A stretch of DNA of 31,904 bases from the NCBI GenBank assembly GCA_900545445.1, contig UQZH01000020.1, positions 1 to 31,904 on the forward strand, written 5' to 3'. The position numbers were made by a program, and so were the translations under genes. The notes under the pieces are model-generated. The model was not told the DNA's origin, made no database searches, and saw only the letters and a program-made list of their open reading frames with translations. This document shows positions 23,703 through 31,324 of the stretch, piece after piece. The number at the start of each line of letters is the position of its first letter. Position 1 is the stretch's first letter. The DNA is from an uncultured Collinsella sp. (GTDB taxonomy: Bacteria; Actinomycetota; Coriobacteriia; Coriobacteriales; Coriobacteriaceae).

Positions 23703-25103
23703 ATGGACGCTATGGATACTCAGAGCCCAACATATTCCGATGATGAGCTGACCGCTGCGCTCGCCGGACACCTGGCGTCACTTGAGCGTGATGACAGCTA
23801 TCGCGTAGACCGTGTGCTCAAGCACTCCGACGTCGAGACGACCGAGCTCGTGTACTTTGAGGGCTCCGGCGGAGGATCTCTTGGCCCCTTTGTTCGCAAG
23901 CGCATCGACGCGTCGGCCCAGATTGGCGGGGCGTATGAACGCCTGTTTGCGGCCCAGCATGCTGGGCGACGTTACGAGCACTTGCCTCGGATTGTCGATT
24001 ACCGCCGCGTGGGCGACGAGCTTTGCGTGGTCATGGAATACATCGAAGGCGAAACGCTCGGGGCCCTGGTGGGGCGTTTGGGTGCGACGCCCGATTATGC
24101 CTGTGAGCTGTTTGGCGCCCTTTGTGATGCAGTTGCGGAGCTCCATGCCGGCTTTGCGTCGGCGGGGGAGATGGCTGCGCCGGTGATCCATCGCGACCTA
24201 AAGCCCTCGAATATCATCGTATCGGGCGCAAACTATACGCCCGATACAGGCATGACATTTTCATCGCTGGTGATTATCGACTTGGGAATCGCTCGCGTGT
24301 GGCGCGAGGGAGCCGATGCCGATACCGTTAAGTTTGGCACGCGTCCCTATGCGCCGCCCGAGCAGTATGGTTTTGGCCAGACGAGCGTGCGCAGCGATGT
24401 CTATGCGCTCGGTGCCCTGCTGTTCTTTTGTCTGACGGGGGCCGACCCCAAGCCGGGTCGGAACATGCGCGAGCAATGCGAGGCATATGATATCCCCGCC
24501 TCGCTTGTCGATGTTATTTGCATGGCGATGGCGCTCGATCCGGACAAGCGCTTTGCAAGCGCGAAGGCGCTAGGGCACGCTGCGCGTGCATCCTATGCGT
24601 TGTCCGCACCGACGCCGTCGTCTGCGCCGAATGCTGCTTCCTTCCAAGAGCCTCCGGAGCGGCGAGCCGTGTGCCCTGCGCCCGTGCTCCCCACGGATCA
24701 GTCTCAGGGTGGATTGCCGTTGGTGCCTGAGCGCCCGAATTTACTCTCCCGCATTCCCGACACCGTTGGGCGCATTTGGAACGCATTCGTCTATCTTTCG
24801 CTACTTGTTTTCTTTGCCGGAAGCCATTTTGCCGTTTTTCATCCTACGGGCGCCAACCAAAACTACCCGATGTGGTTTCTCGCGATTGAGTATTTTATCT
24901 TCGTCGACGGTCTCGTAGTGCTCATCCATTTTGTGATGCTCGACAAACGCCGCCTTCGCCGGCGGTTTGAGCTACTCGATAGATACCACGGTAAAAAGCT
25001 TGCAAAGCTCTGGCTCAAGGCTATGGGTGTGCTCTTGTTGGCAATGATTATCATTGTTGCCATTGCAAACGCGACTGGCGTCGTCGATACCTCCGTCGCG
25101 TAA
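23703..25103 (+). CDS. Membrane-bound Ser/Thr protein kinase
   Basis: A 466-residue protein with a kinase domain at about 25-300: the ATP-binding Lys in FVRKRID, hinge VVMEYIEGETL, catalytic loop HRDLKPSN (163-170), metal-binding DLG (193-195, in place of DFG), the activation-end motif GTRPYAPPEQYG and RSDVYALGALL. A Pro/Ser-rich linker follows, then three hydrophobic segments near 359-378, 391-412 and 438-458, so the kinase faces the cytoplasm with a C-terminal membrane anchor. No outside sensor domain is visible, unlike PknB. Start ATG 23703 or 23712; neither has a clear ribosome binding site, and a leaderless message is possible. A GC-rich hairpin lies at 23661-23696. Confidence 0.88.
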   Translation: MDAMDTQSPTYSDDELTAALAGHLASLERDDSYRVDRVLKHSDVETTELVYFEGSGGGSLGPFVRKRIDASAQIGGAYERLFAAQHAGRRYEHLPRIVDYRRVGDELCVVMEYIEGETLGALVGRLGATPDYACELFGALCDAVAELHAGFASAGEMAAPVIHRDLKPSNIIVSGANYTPDTGMTFSSLVIIDLGIARVWREGADADTVKFGTRPYAPPEQYGFGQTSVRSDVYALGALLFFCLTGADPKPGRNMREQCEAYDIPASLVDVICMAMALDPDKRFASAKALGHAARASYALSAPTPSSAPNAASFQEPPERRAVCPAPVLPTDQSQGGLPLVPERPNLLSRIPDTVGRIWNAFVYLSLLVFFAGSHFAVFHPTGANQNYPMWFLAIEYFIFVDGLVVLIHFVMLDKRRLRRRFELLDRYHGKKLAKLWLKAMGVLLLAMIIIVAIANATGVVDTSVA

Positions 25104-25108
25104 AAGAA

Positions 25109-25132
25109 AAAGGGCCCCAATTGGGGCCCTTT
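25109..25132. terminator. Bidirectional terminator between kinase and cell-wall enzyme
   Basis: A perfect 24-base palindrome, AAAGGGCCCCAA and its complement. On the minus strand five T continue the run; on the plus strand only three T. It closes convergent genes. Confidence 0.88.
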
Positions 25133-25142
25133 GACGTTGATC

Positions 25143-26276
25143 TTAGATGCGGTTCATCTGGGTTGCAACCTTGTTGTACCAGTCCTGCCACGTGGGCGGG
25201 CAGTACTTTTTGGCGGCTGCCGGGGTAAGCGTGGAGCCATAGTTGGCGCCCAGGTAGGCAACGTGGGCAGAGACGCCCTCGCTCCAGCTACCAAAGCTCC
25301 GCCAGCCGCCGCCGCGGGCGCTCCAGCCCCAGGCGTTATAGGAGCCGGCACAATAGAGGCCCTTGCTGCTCTCGATGCAGGCGATGGCGGGAGACCAGCG
25401 AGGGTCAACACCGGTGTTCCAGGCTGCCACGGCAAAGTTGTAACCCTGGCCTGCCATGGGGGAGCCGGCAAGGTAGTTGTCGATGCGACTCGTCCACTCG
25501 TTGATAAACGAGTCGTAATCGGAGTTGCCGGTATTGGAGTTGTTCACCGTGGTGTCGATGGTGGTGTTGGCGTTATTGGCCTGGCTGTTGGAGTTGTTGC
25601 CGCTCACGCCCTCGCCCGAGAGCTTCTCGGCGGCAGCGGCCTTGTCGGCCTCGAGCTTGGCCAGCTCGGCGGCATTCTCCTGCTCGGCCTTTGCCTGGGC
25701 TTCGCTGCGAAGCTGCTGGGCCTGTGCCAGTGCGTCCTCGGCGGTTTTCTGCTCGGTCTCGAGTTGGGACTTGGCCTGCTCGAGCTCGGTCTTGTTCTGC
25801 TCGAGCTCGGTCTGCATCTTGTTGAGCTCTTCGATCTCGTCGACGCTCGAGCTCGTGATCTGGTTGGTGTACTTGCAGGTGGTGATGAACTCGCCCAGGC
25901 TCTGCGCGTTGACCAGGAAGCTCACGATGGGGTTGGTGCCCTTCTGGTACTTATACAGATCGCGCATGGCGGAGCTCGCCTTGGCCTGTTGATCGGGAAG
26001 TTCGGCTTCGATCTTCTCGATGCTTGCCTCGTTAGTGTCGATTTGCTTCTGCAGATCCTCGAGCTTGGTGCGGGCTTCGTTGTAGGCACTCGTGGCGGTT
26101 TCGATTTTCTGCTGGGCAGCGGAAAGCTGATCCTGCGTTGCCTGCGAGGCGGCATAGGCTGCGACGGGAGAGAGCATCGGCGCGGCCGTCAGTGCAACGG
26201 CGAGCGCGGCGCTCGTGATGATACGAGCCGGCTTCGACGCGATGAGCGCTGCGGTGCGATGGTTCGAATGCTGCAT
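25143..26276 (-). CDS. Secreted coiled-coil protein with lysozyme-like domain
   Basis: A 377-residue exported protein. Residues 1-43 form a signal peptide (basic start, hydrophobic IITSAALAVALTAAPM, likely cut after AYA). Residues about 45-225 are a long coiled coil of the PcsB/FtsX-activated type (TKLEDLQKQIDTNEASIEKI and a second block). An Asn/Ser-rich linker (226-250) leads to a C-terminal lysozyme-like domain (about 255-377) with the probable catalytic Glu in ACIESSKGLYC and NAWGW. It likely cleaves peptidoglycan at the cell surface. ATG 26276 follows GAGGG; TTG 26291 lies upstream without a good site. Confidence 0.82.
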   Translation of the reverse strand: MQHSNHRTAALIASKPARIITSAALAVALTAAPMLSPVAAYAASQATQDQLSAAQQKIETATSAYNEARTKLEDLQKQIDTNEASIEKIEAELPDQQAKASSAMRDLYKYQKGTNPIVSFLVNAQSLGEFITTCKYTNQITSSSVDEIEELNKMQTELEQNKTELEQAKSQLETEQKTAEDALAQAQQLRSEAQAKAEQENAAELAKLEADKAAAAEKLSGEGVSGNNSNSQANNANTTIDTTVNNSNTGNSDYDSFINEWTSRIDNYLAGSPMAGQGYNFAVAAWNTGVDPRWSPAIACIESSKGLYCAGSYNAWGWSARGGGWRSFGSWSEGVSAHVAYLGANYGSTLTPAAAKKYCPPTWQDWYNKVATQMNRI

Positions 26277-26339
26277 CCAGTCCCTCTGCAATCAATCGTA
26301 GGTTATAGTTCGAAAGGTATTCTACTACTGCTTTCGACC

Positions 26340-26377
26340 TCAACTTGAACCTTAAAGGTTCTAAAGGGTCAAGTTGA
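26340..26377. repeat. Inverted and direct TCAACTTGA repeats
   Basis: TCAACTTGA (26340-26348) is matched in reverse by TCAAGTTGA (26369-26377). AACCTT/AAGGTT forms a smaller palindrome inside. Related pieces recur at 26376-26384 and 26434-26440. It lies in the 314-base gap between the divergent cell-wall genes and could be an operator or a hairpin. The rest of the gap shows only the promoter at 26505. Confidence 0.55.
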
Positions 26378-26504
26378 ACTTGAGGTTTTGGCCTTGACCT
26401 GCAGTTATAGTGAATTGTTAAGAAACCATAGAGTTCAACTTTAACGTTACGGAACCCTGCGGGCTCGATCATAAGCGCCTGCTTGCCATAGATATGGTGG
26501 AACT

Positions 26505-26534
26505 TTGGGAAGCGGCGGTTTGGCACGCTAGAAT
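26505..26534 (+). promoter_or_regulatory. Candidate promoter of the D-Asp ligase/racemase operon
   Basis: TTGGGA (26505-26510) and TAGAAT (26529-26534) are 18 bases apart, 57 bases before the start codon. Confidence 0.55.
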
Positions 26535-26590
26535 AAATCAGTTGCATAAAGACCGCCCATCGTACGGGCAGTTGATGATAGGAAGTTTCC

Positions 26591-27847
26591 ATGGCATTGC
26601 AGTTTACTGAGCGCGAGTTTATACCCGTGCTGCTCGGCGGCGATATCAACGCCTATTCGGTGGCGCGCGCCTTCTACGAGGAGTATCAGGTCAAGAGCCT
26701 GGTCTTTGGCAAGTATCAGACGGGTCCTGCATACCGCAGCCAGATTATCGACTATACGCCCAATGTGGATATCGACACCATGCCGGTCATGATCGAGACC
26801 GTCAACGGCATTGCACAGGCCAATCCCGATAAGAAGATTATCCTCATGGGCTGCGGCGATAACTACGTCGCGCTTGCCGCACAGGCTCAGGATGCCGGCC
26901 AGCTTGCCTCCAACGTCATCGCGCCCTATGCGCCCTACAGCATGCTCGAGCAGTGCCAGAAGAAGGAGATCTTCTACGAGCTGTGCGAGAAGCACGGTGT
27001 GCCCTATCCGCACACGTTTACCTTTACCATGGCGATGCTCAACGCCCAGGGCGAGGCTTCCGCCGAGGTGCTCGACCAGATCGACTTCCCTTTCCCGATG
27101 ATTCTGAAGCCCTCTGACGGCATCATGTGGTGGGAGCACGAGTTCGAGGGCCAGAAGAAGGCCTACGAGATTGCCGATCGCGCCGAGCTGGAGCAGGTCA
27201 TTCGCGATGTGTACGCCAGTGGCTACACCGATGATCTCATCTTGCAGGACCGTGTGCCCGGCAACGACGAGTACATGCGCGTGCTTACCAGCTATTCCGA
27301 CCGCAACGGCAAGGTTCGCATGATGTGCCTGGGCCACGTGCTGCTCGAGGAGCACCAGCCTCACGGCGTCGGCAACCATGCATGCATCATTACCGAGGCT
27401 AACGACGAGCTCATGGGCGGCGTGCGCAAGTTGCTCGAGGACCTTAAGTTTACGGGCTTCTCCAACTTCGACGTCAAGTACGACCAGCGCGATGGTTCGT
27501 TTAAGTTTTTCGACTTCAACACGCGTCAGGGCCGCAGTAACTACTACGTCACCAACAGCGGCTTTAACGTTGCCAAGTACGTGGTGGATGAGTACGTGTA
27601 CAACCGCCCGTTTGAGCCTGAGTTTGTGACGGCGCAGGACGAGGCGCTGTGGATGGTCGTCCCCATGGGCGTCGTTGACAAGTATGTCAAGGACCCCGAG
27701 CTACGTGCGAAGGCGCATCGTCTGGCCAAGGAGGGCAAGGCTGCCGATCCTTCGTTTATGAAGGGTGATTTTGTCTTTAACCGCTGGTTGCGCATGTGGC
27801 ACACCAAGCTGCGTCACTTTAAGCTGTTCAAGACGTATTACAAGTAG
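26591..27847 (+). CDS. ATP-grasp ligase, probable D-aspartate ligase for peptidoglycan
   Basis: A 418-residue ATP-grasp protein. The start (FIPVLLGGDINAYSVARAFY) and the ATP-grasp pieces (FPMILKPSDGIMWWEHEF, then LILQDRVPGNDEYMRV and FKFFDFNTRQGRSNYY) are like the D-aspartate ligase (AslFm-type) that joins D-Asp to the side-chain amine of the stem-peptide Lys. The next gene encodes an aspartate racemase, which would supply D-Asp; this strongly supports the assignment. It acts in the cytoplasm on peptidoglycan precursors. ATG 26591 has GGAAG upstream. An alternative is another carboxylate-amine ligase for a cell-wall or capsule unit. Confidence 0.85.
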   Translation: MALQFTEREFIPVLLGGDINAYSVARAFYEEYQVKSLVFGKYQTGPAYRSQIIDYTPNVDIDTMPVMIETVNGIAQANPDKKIILMGCGDNYVALAAQAQDAGQLASNVIAPYAPYSMLEQCQKKEIFYELCEKHGVPYPHTFTFTMAMLNAQGEASAEVLDQIDFPFPMILKPSDGIMWWEHEFEGQKKAYEIADRAELEQVIRDVYASGYTDDLILQDRVPGNDEYMRVLTSYSDRNGKVRMMCLGHVLLEEHQPHGVGNHACIITEANDELMGGVRKLLEDLKFTGFSNFDVKYDQRDGSFKFFDFNTRQGRSNYYVTNSGFNVAKYVVDEYVYNRPFEPEFVTAQDEALWMVVPMGVVDKYVKDPELRAKAHRLAKEGKAADPSFMKGDFVFNRWLRMWHTKLRHFKLFKTYYK

Positions 27848-27931
27848 ATGAGCGCGGCGCCCGCCCGGTTTGCATCGGACGGGCGCGGGCATGATACGAG
27901 CAATTGCATGGGCGTCACCAAGGAGGCGGCG

Positions 27932-28678
27932 ATGGAAAAGCTGGGAGTTATCGGCGGCATGGGCGCTGAGGCCACGTCGTATTACTACGACCAGGTCGTG
28001 CGTCATACGGCTGCTACCTGTGATCAGGAGCATATCGACATGGTGGTACTTTCCAAGTCGACCATGCCCGACCGTACGCTGGCCATCAAGACCGGCGAGC
28101 ATGCCGAGCTGCTGGCGACCATGAAGGAATGTGCACGGGCGCTCGAGGGGCTGGGCTGTGCTCATATCGCCATTCCCTGCAACACATCGCACTACTTCTA
28201 CGACCAGATTCAGTCGTTTACCAAGGTGCCGATTATCCACATGCCGCGTGAGTCAGTGCGCTATGCCCTGGCGGGCGCGGTGATGGGGGAGTGCGAGTTC
28301 GATCCCAACCTGAGCATGCCGTCCGAGCCGGTGCGCAAGATCGGCATCATGGGCACCGACGGCACCGTGGGTGCCGGCGTCTATGGGCGCGAGTGCGAGG
28401 CCGCGGGCGTCGAGGTCGTCTATCCCAGCGAGAAGCGCCAGGCCGACGTGATGTCGCTGATTTATGATGACGTGAAGGCCGGACGCGAGCCCGATATGGA
28501 CAAGTTTGACCGCGTGATGTGGGAGTTCGCCCGCAGCGGCTGCGACCGCGTCATTCTGGCCTGCACCGAGCTCTCGGTGCTGCAAAAGTACCGGGAGATG
28601 CCCGAGATTACCCTTGACGCCATGGACGTCTTGGTGCGCGAATCCATCATCCGCAGCGGCGCCCCCTACCGCCTGTAG
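27932..28678 (+). CDS. Aspartate racemase
   Basis: A 248-residue PLP-independent racemase of the aspartate/glutamate family. GVIGGMGAEATSYYYDQV is the typical start; the two catalytic cysteines sit in IPCNTSHYF and LACTELSVL. It converts L-Asp to D-Asp, the substrate of the ligase encoded 84 bases upstream. ATG 27932 follows a perfect AGGAGG (27921-27926). A GC-rich hairpin without T-run lies in the gap (about 27858-27890), perhaps adjusting the ratio of the two products. Confidence 0.9.
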   Translation: MEKLGVIGGMGAEATSYYYDQVVRHTAATCDQEHIDMVVLSKSTMPDRTLAIKTGEHAELLATMKECARALEGLGCAHIAIPCNTSHYFYDQIQSFTKVPIIHMPRESVRYALAGAVMGECEFDPNLSMPSEPVRKIGIMGTDGTVGAGVYGRECEAAGVEVVYPSEKRQADVMSLIYDDVKAGREPDMDKFDRVMWEFARSGCDRVILACTELSVLQKYREMPEITLDAMDVLVRESIIRSGAPYRL

Positions 28679-28689
28679 CCCTCGGCCTG

Positions 28690-28714
28690 CCAAAAAGGGA
28701 CAGGTTTATTTTGG
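28690..28714 (-). repeat. Variant of the dispersed hairpin repeat
   Basis: CCAAAA and TTTTGG arms enclose GGGACAGGTT, which is the reverse complement of the core AACCTGTCCC in the repeat at 7594. The arms differ from that copy but still pair. It lies just after the racemase gene. Confidence 0.65.
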
Positions 28715-28737
28715 TAGGTTTTATCTGGGGGAACAGT

Positions 28738-28774
28738 AAGGCCTCGACTCGTTTGGTGCGAGCCGAGGCCTTTT
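28738..28774 (+). terminator. Terminator between racemase and ecfT
   Basis: AAGGCCTCGACTCG and CGAGCCGAGGCCTT pair with one mismatch, followed by TTTT. It can serve both convergent genes. Confidence 0.85.
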
Positions 28775-28802
28775 GAATTTTTCGGTTGCCGGTGGCGATG
28801 GG

Positions 28803-29549
28803 TTAGAACAGGAAGCCGAGGACAATGAGGGCAATGCTAACAATAAGCATGGCAATGTCCTGGCCCTTGATGGGGTAGCGCTTGTACGAGCTCGCGCGCG
28901 TGCGCAGGTAGAAGCCGCGCTGCTCGGCCGCCAAGGCCGTGGCATCGGTTTTACCCACGCTCGAGATCAGTAGCGGCACGCACAACGGCAGCATGAGCTG
29001 AAGCTTCTTGATGGGGTTCTTGGTGTCATACTCGATGCCGCGTGCGGTCTGCGCCTCCATGATGGCGTTCATCTCCTGGCCAAACACTGGCACAAAGCGC
29101 AGCGCCGTGGTAAAGGTGAAGGCATAACGATACGGAACGTGCAGCACCTCGACGCAGGCGTTGGCAAGGTCGTTGAGCTTGGTCACCATGAGCATCAGGA
29201 TGAGCGGAAGCGCCACGCCCAGCAGGCGCAGGCAAGCCTTGGAGCCGGTGATGAGACCCGTGTCGGTAACGAAGCCCCACACGATGTTGCCATCGCGCAT
29301 AAAAGCCAGCTGCAGCACCAGCATGATGAGCGCGAGTGGAATCAGCAGCTTGAGCAGCGCGAGCAGGCGGTCGACGACGCCGGCGTAGGCTCCCAGCGCG
29401 AGCGTGAGCGCCAGAAGGCCCAGCAGTGCCACATAGGTGTCGGACAAGAAGATACCGATGATGATGGCGGCGGCGAGGCCCAGTTTGATGACGGGGTTCA
29501 GGCGGTGTAGCAACGTGTCACCCGGCATGTAGTCGATGACGTTAACCAC
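28803..29549 (-). CDS. ecfT: ECF transporter transmembrane subunit EcfT
   Basis: A 248-residue membrane protein with about five to six hydrophobic segments (LGLAAAIIIGIFLSD, LLIPLALIMLVLQLAF and others). The conserved coupling region is present: RLNPVIKLG near the start and TARGIEYDTKNPIKKLQLM, then AAEQRGFYLRTRAS with the Ala-x-x-Arg-Gly type motif. It links the ATPases to a vitamin-binding S component in energy-coupling-factor uptake. GTG 29549 overlaps the ATPase stop by eight bases (GTGGTTAA) and has GAGGAG upstream, indicating coupled translation. No S component is next to it in the window. Confidence 0.88.
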   Translation of the reverse strand: MVNVIDYMPGDTLLHRLNPVIKLGLAAAIIIGIFLSDTYVALLGLLALTLALGAYAGVVDRLLALLKLLIPLALIMLVLQLAFMRDGNIVWGFVTDTGLITGSKACLRLLGVALPLILMLMVTKLNDLANACVEVLHVPYRYAFTFTTALRFVPVFGQEMNAIMEAQTARGIEYDTKNPIKKLQLMLPLCVPLLISSVGKTDATALAAEQRGFYLRTRASSYKRYPIKGQDIAMLIVSIALIVLGFLF

Positions 29550-31293
29550 GGCGGACCATCTCCTCGGTAATGCGAACGATATCAGTGACCTCACTCACCT
29601 GTGTAAAGGCGGGCGAGACGATGGATGCCAGACGGCGCGAGAGTTCGATGACCTGGGGCGGCTCAACGTAGGCACGCTGCATGAGCTCGATGTTCGAGAA
29701 CAGCTCGTGCGTGCGGCCGCGGTCGAGGATGCGACCGTTGGCCATCACCACGATGCGCTCGGCAAAGTCGGAAACGACTTCCATGTCGTGACAGACCATG
29801 ATAATGGCGCAACCGCGCTCGGCCATGGTGCGCACCGTTTCCATCACGGTCATGCACTCGCGGTAGTCCAGGCCGCTCGTGGGTTCGTCGAGCACCACGA
29901 TCTTGGGCTCGACCACTACAACGGATGCCAGCGCCACCATCTGGCGCTGGCCGCGTGACAGCGAGAACGGTGCCTCGTCGGCGGGCAGGCCAAAGCGGTC
30001 GATGACCAGCTGAGCGCGACGCAGGGCTTCGGCGCGGTCGATGCCGGCAAGCTCTAGACCAAAGGCGACCTCGTCGAGCACGGTGTCTTTGCAGATTTGG
30101 CGGTCGGGGTTCTGGAAAAGCGTTGCCACTTCGCGTGCGATGCGGCTCGTGGGAACCGATGCCGTGTCCAAGCCCGTAACGCGTACGCTGCCCGATGCGG
30201 GCTTGAGCAAACCCGTGAGCAGTTTGGTGAGCGTGGTTTTGCCGGCTCCGTTTTGGCCGACAATGCCCACGAGCTCGCCGGGGTAGAGCGTCAAGTTGAG
30301 GTCGTGGACGGCGGCGCCGCCATGGGGGTAGGAAAACTCGACATGGTCAAAGGTGAGCACCGGCTCGGCGTCTTTCGCATGCGGGCGCAGCGACGGCGCG
30401 TGCGGGGAGCCTGCGGGCGCCTGGGTATCGCTTGTCGCACGGTCGGGGTCGACGATTTCCGTGATCAGGCGTTCTGCCTCGTCGACATCCAGACAGGGCG
30501 TGCCGCTTACCAAGCCATCGGCCTCGAGACTGTTGAAGATGCGCGTGACGCGCGGACAATCGACGCCGATGGTGCGAAGCTCGTCGGTGTGCGCAAAAAC
30601 CTTGTGCGGCTCGCCTTGCAGCGCGATCTGGCCGTGATCGAGCACCAACACACGGTTGCAGTACTCCGAAAGCAGAGCGACCTTTTGCTCAACGACGACG
30701 ATGGTGATGCCGAGCGCGCGGTTTGCCTCGCGCAGCGTCTCGAAGACCAAGGTGGAACTGGCGGGGTCGAGTGCTGCGGTTGGCTCATCGAGCACTAAGA
30801 CGCGCGGACGCATGGCGAGGATGGCGGCGATAGCTACCTTTTGCTTTTGGCCGCCCGAGAGGGTGGCGATCTCGCGGTCGCGCAGGTCGCTAATGCCGAC
30901 GGTCTTAAGCGTCTCGCACAAGCGCTGCTCGATCTGGTCATGCGGAACGCCAAAGTTCTCGAGACCAAAGAGCATTTCGTCCTCAACGACCGAAGCGACC
31001 ATCTGGGTATCGATGTCCTGCAACACGCTGCCGACGATCTGCGATATGTCGGTGAGCGAGACCTCGCAGGTGTCGTGGCCGTCAACTAACACGGAGCCAT
31101 AAAAGGCGCCGGTGTAGTGGTGAGGCACAGCGCCCGACAGACAGGCGGCAAGTGTGGACTTACCGGCGCCCGAGGGCCCGATGATGCCGATGAAATCTCC
31201 CTTGTTCACGCTGAGCGAAACGTGGCTGAGCGCCTGCTCGGTTTGCGTGCCATAGGAGAACGAGACATCGTCGACGTTGATGATCGTTTCCAT
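29542..31293 (-). CDS. ECF transporter double ATPase (EcfA-EcfA' fusion)
   Basis: A 583-residue protein with two ABC domains. First: Walker A GPSGAGKST (39-47), signature LSGGQKQK, Walker B VLVLDEPTAALD. Second, after a linker of about 40 residues (SDTQAPAGSPHAPSLRPH): Walker A GQNGAGKTT, Q-loop FQNPDRQICKDTV, signature SLSRGQRQ (Arg where Gly is usual) and VVLDEPTSGLD, with switch His in MVCHDMEV. It powers ECF uptake together with EcfT. ATG 31293 follows GAAAGG. Only about 50 bases separate its start from the transposase stop, so its natural upstream region, perhaps including an S component gene, may have been displaced. Confidence 0.9.
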   Translation of the reverse strand: METIINVDDVSFSYGTQTEQALSHVSLSVNKGDFIGIIGPSGAGKSTLAACLSGAVPHHYTGAFYGSVLVDGHDTCEVSLTDISQIVGSVLQDIDTQMVASVVEDEMLFGLENFGVPHDQIEQRLCETLKTVGISDLRDREIATLSGGQKQKVAIAAILAMRPRVLVLDEPTAALDPASSTLVFETLREANRALGITIVVVEQKVALLSEYCNRVLVLDHGQIALQGEPHKVFAHTDELRTIGVDCPRVTRIFNSLEADGLVSGTPCLDVDEAERLITEIVDPDRATSDTQAPAGSPHAPSLRPHAKDAEPVLTFDHVEFSYPHGGAAVHDLNLTLYPGELVGIVGQNGAGKTTLTKLLTGLLKPASGSVRVTGLDTASVPTSRIAREVATLFQNPDRQICKDTVLDEVAFGLELAGIDRAEALRRAQLVIDRFGLPADEAPFSLSRGQRQMVALASVVVVEPKIVVLDEPTSGLDYRECMTVMETVRTMAERGCAIIMVCHDMEVVSDFAERIVVMANGRILDRGRTHELFSNIELMQRAYVEPPQVIELSRRLASIVSPAFTQVSEVTDIVRITEEMVRRG

Positions 31294-31324
31294 GGATACC
31301 TTTCATAGTCATTGGGTGTTCCTA

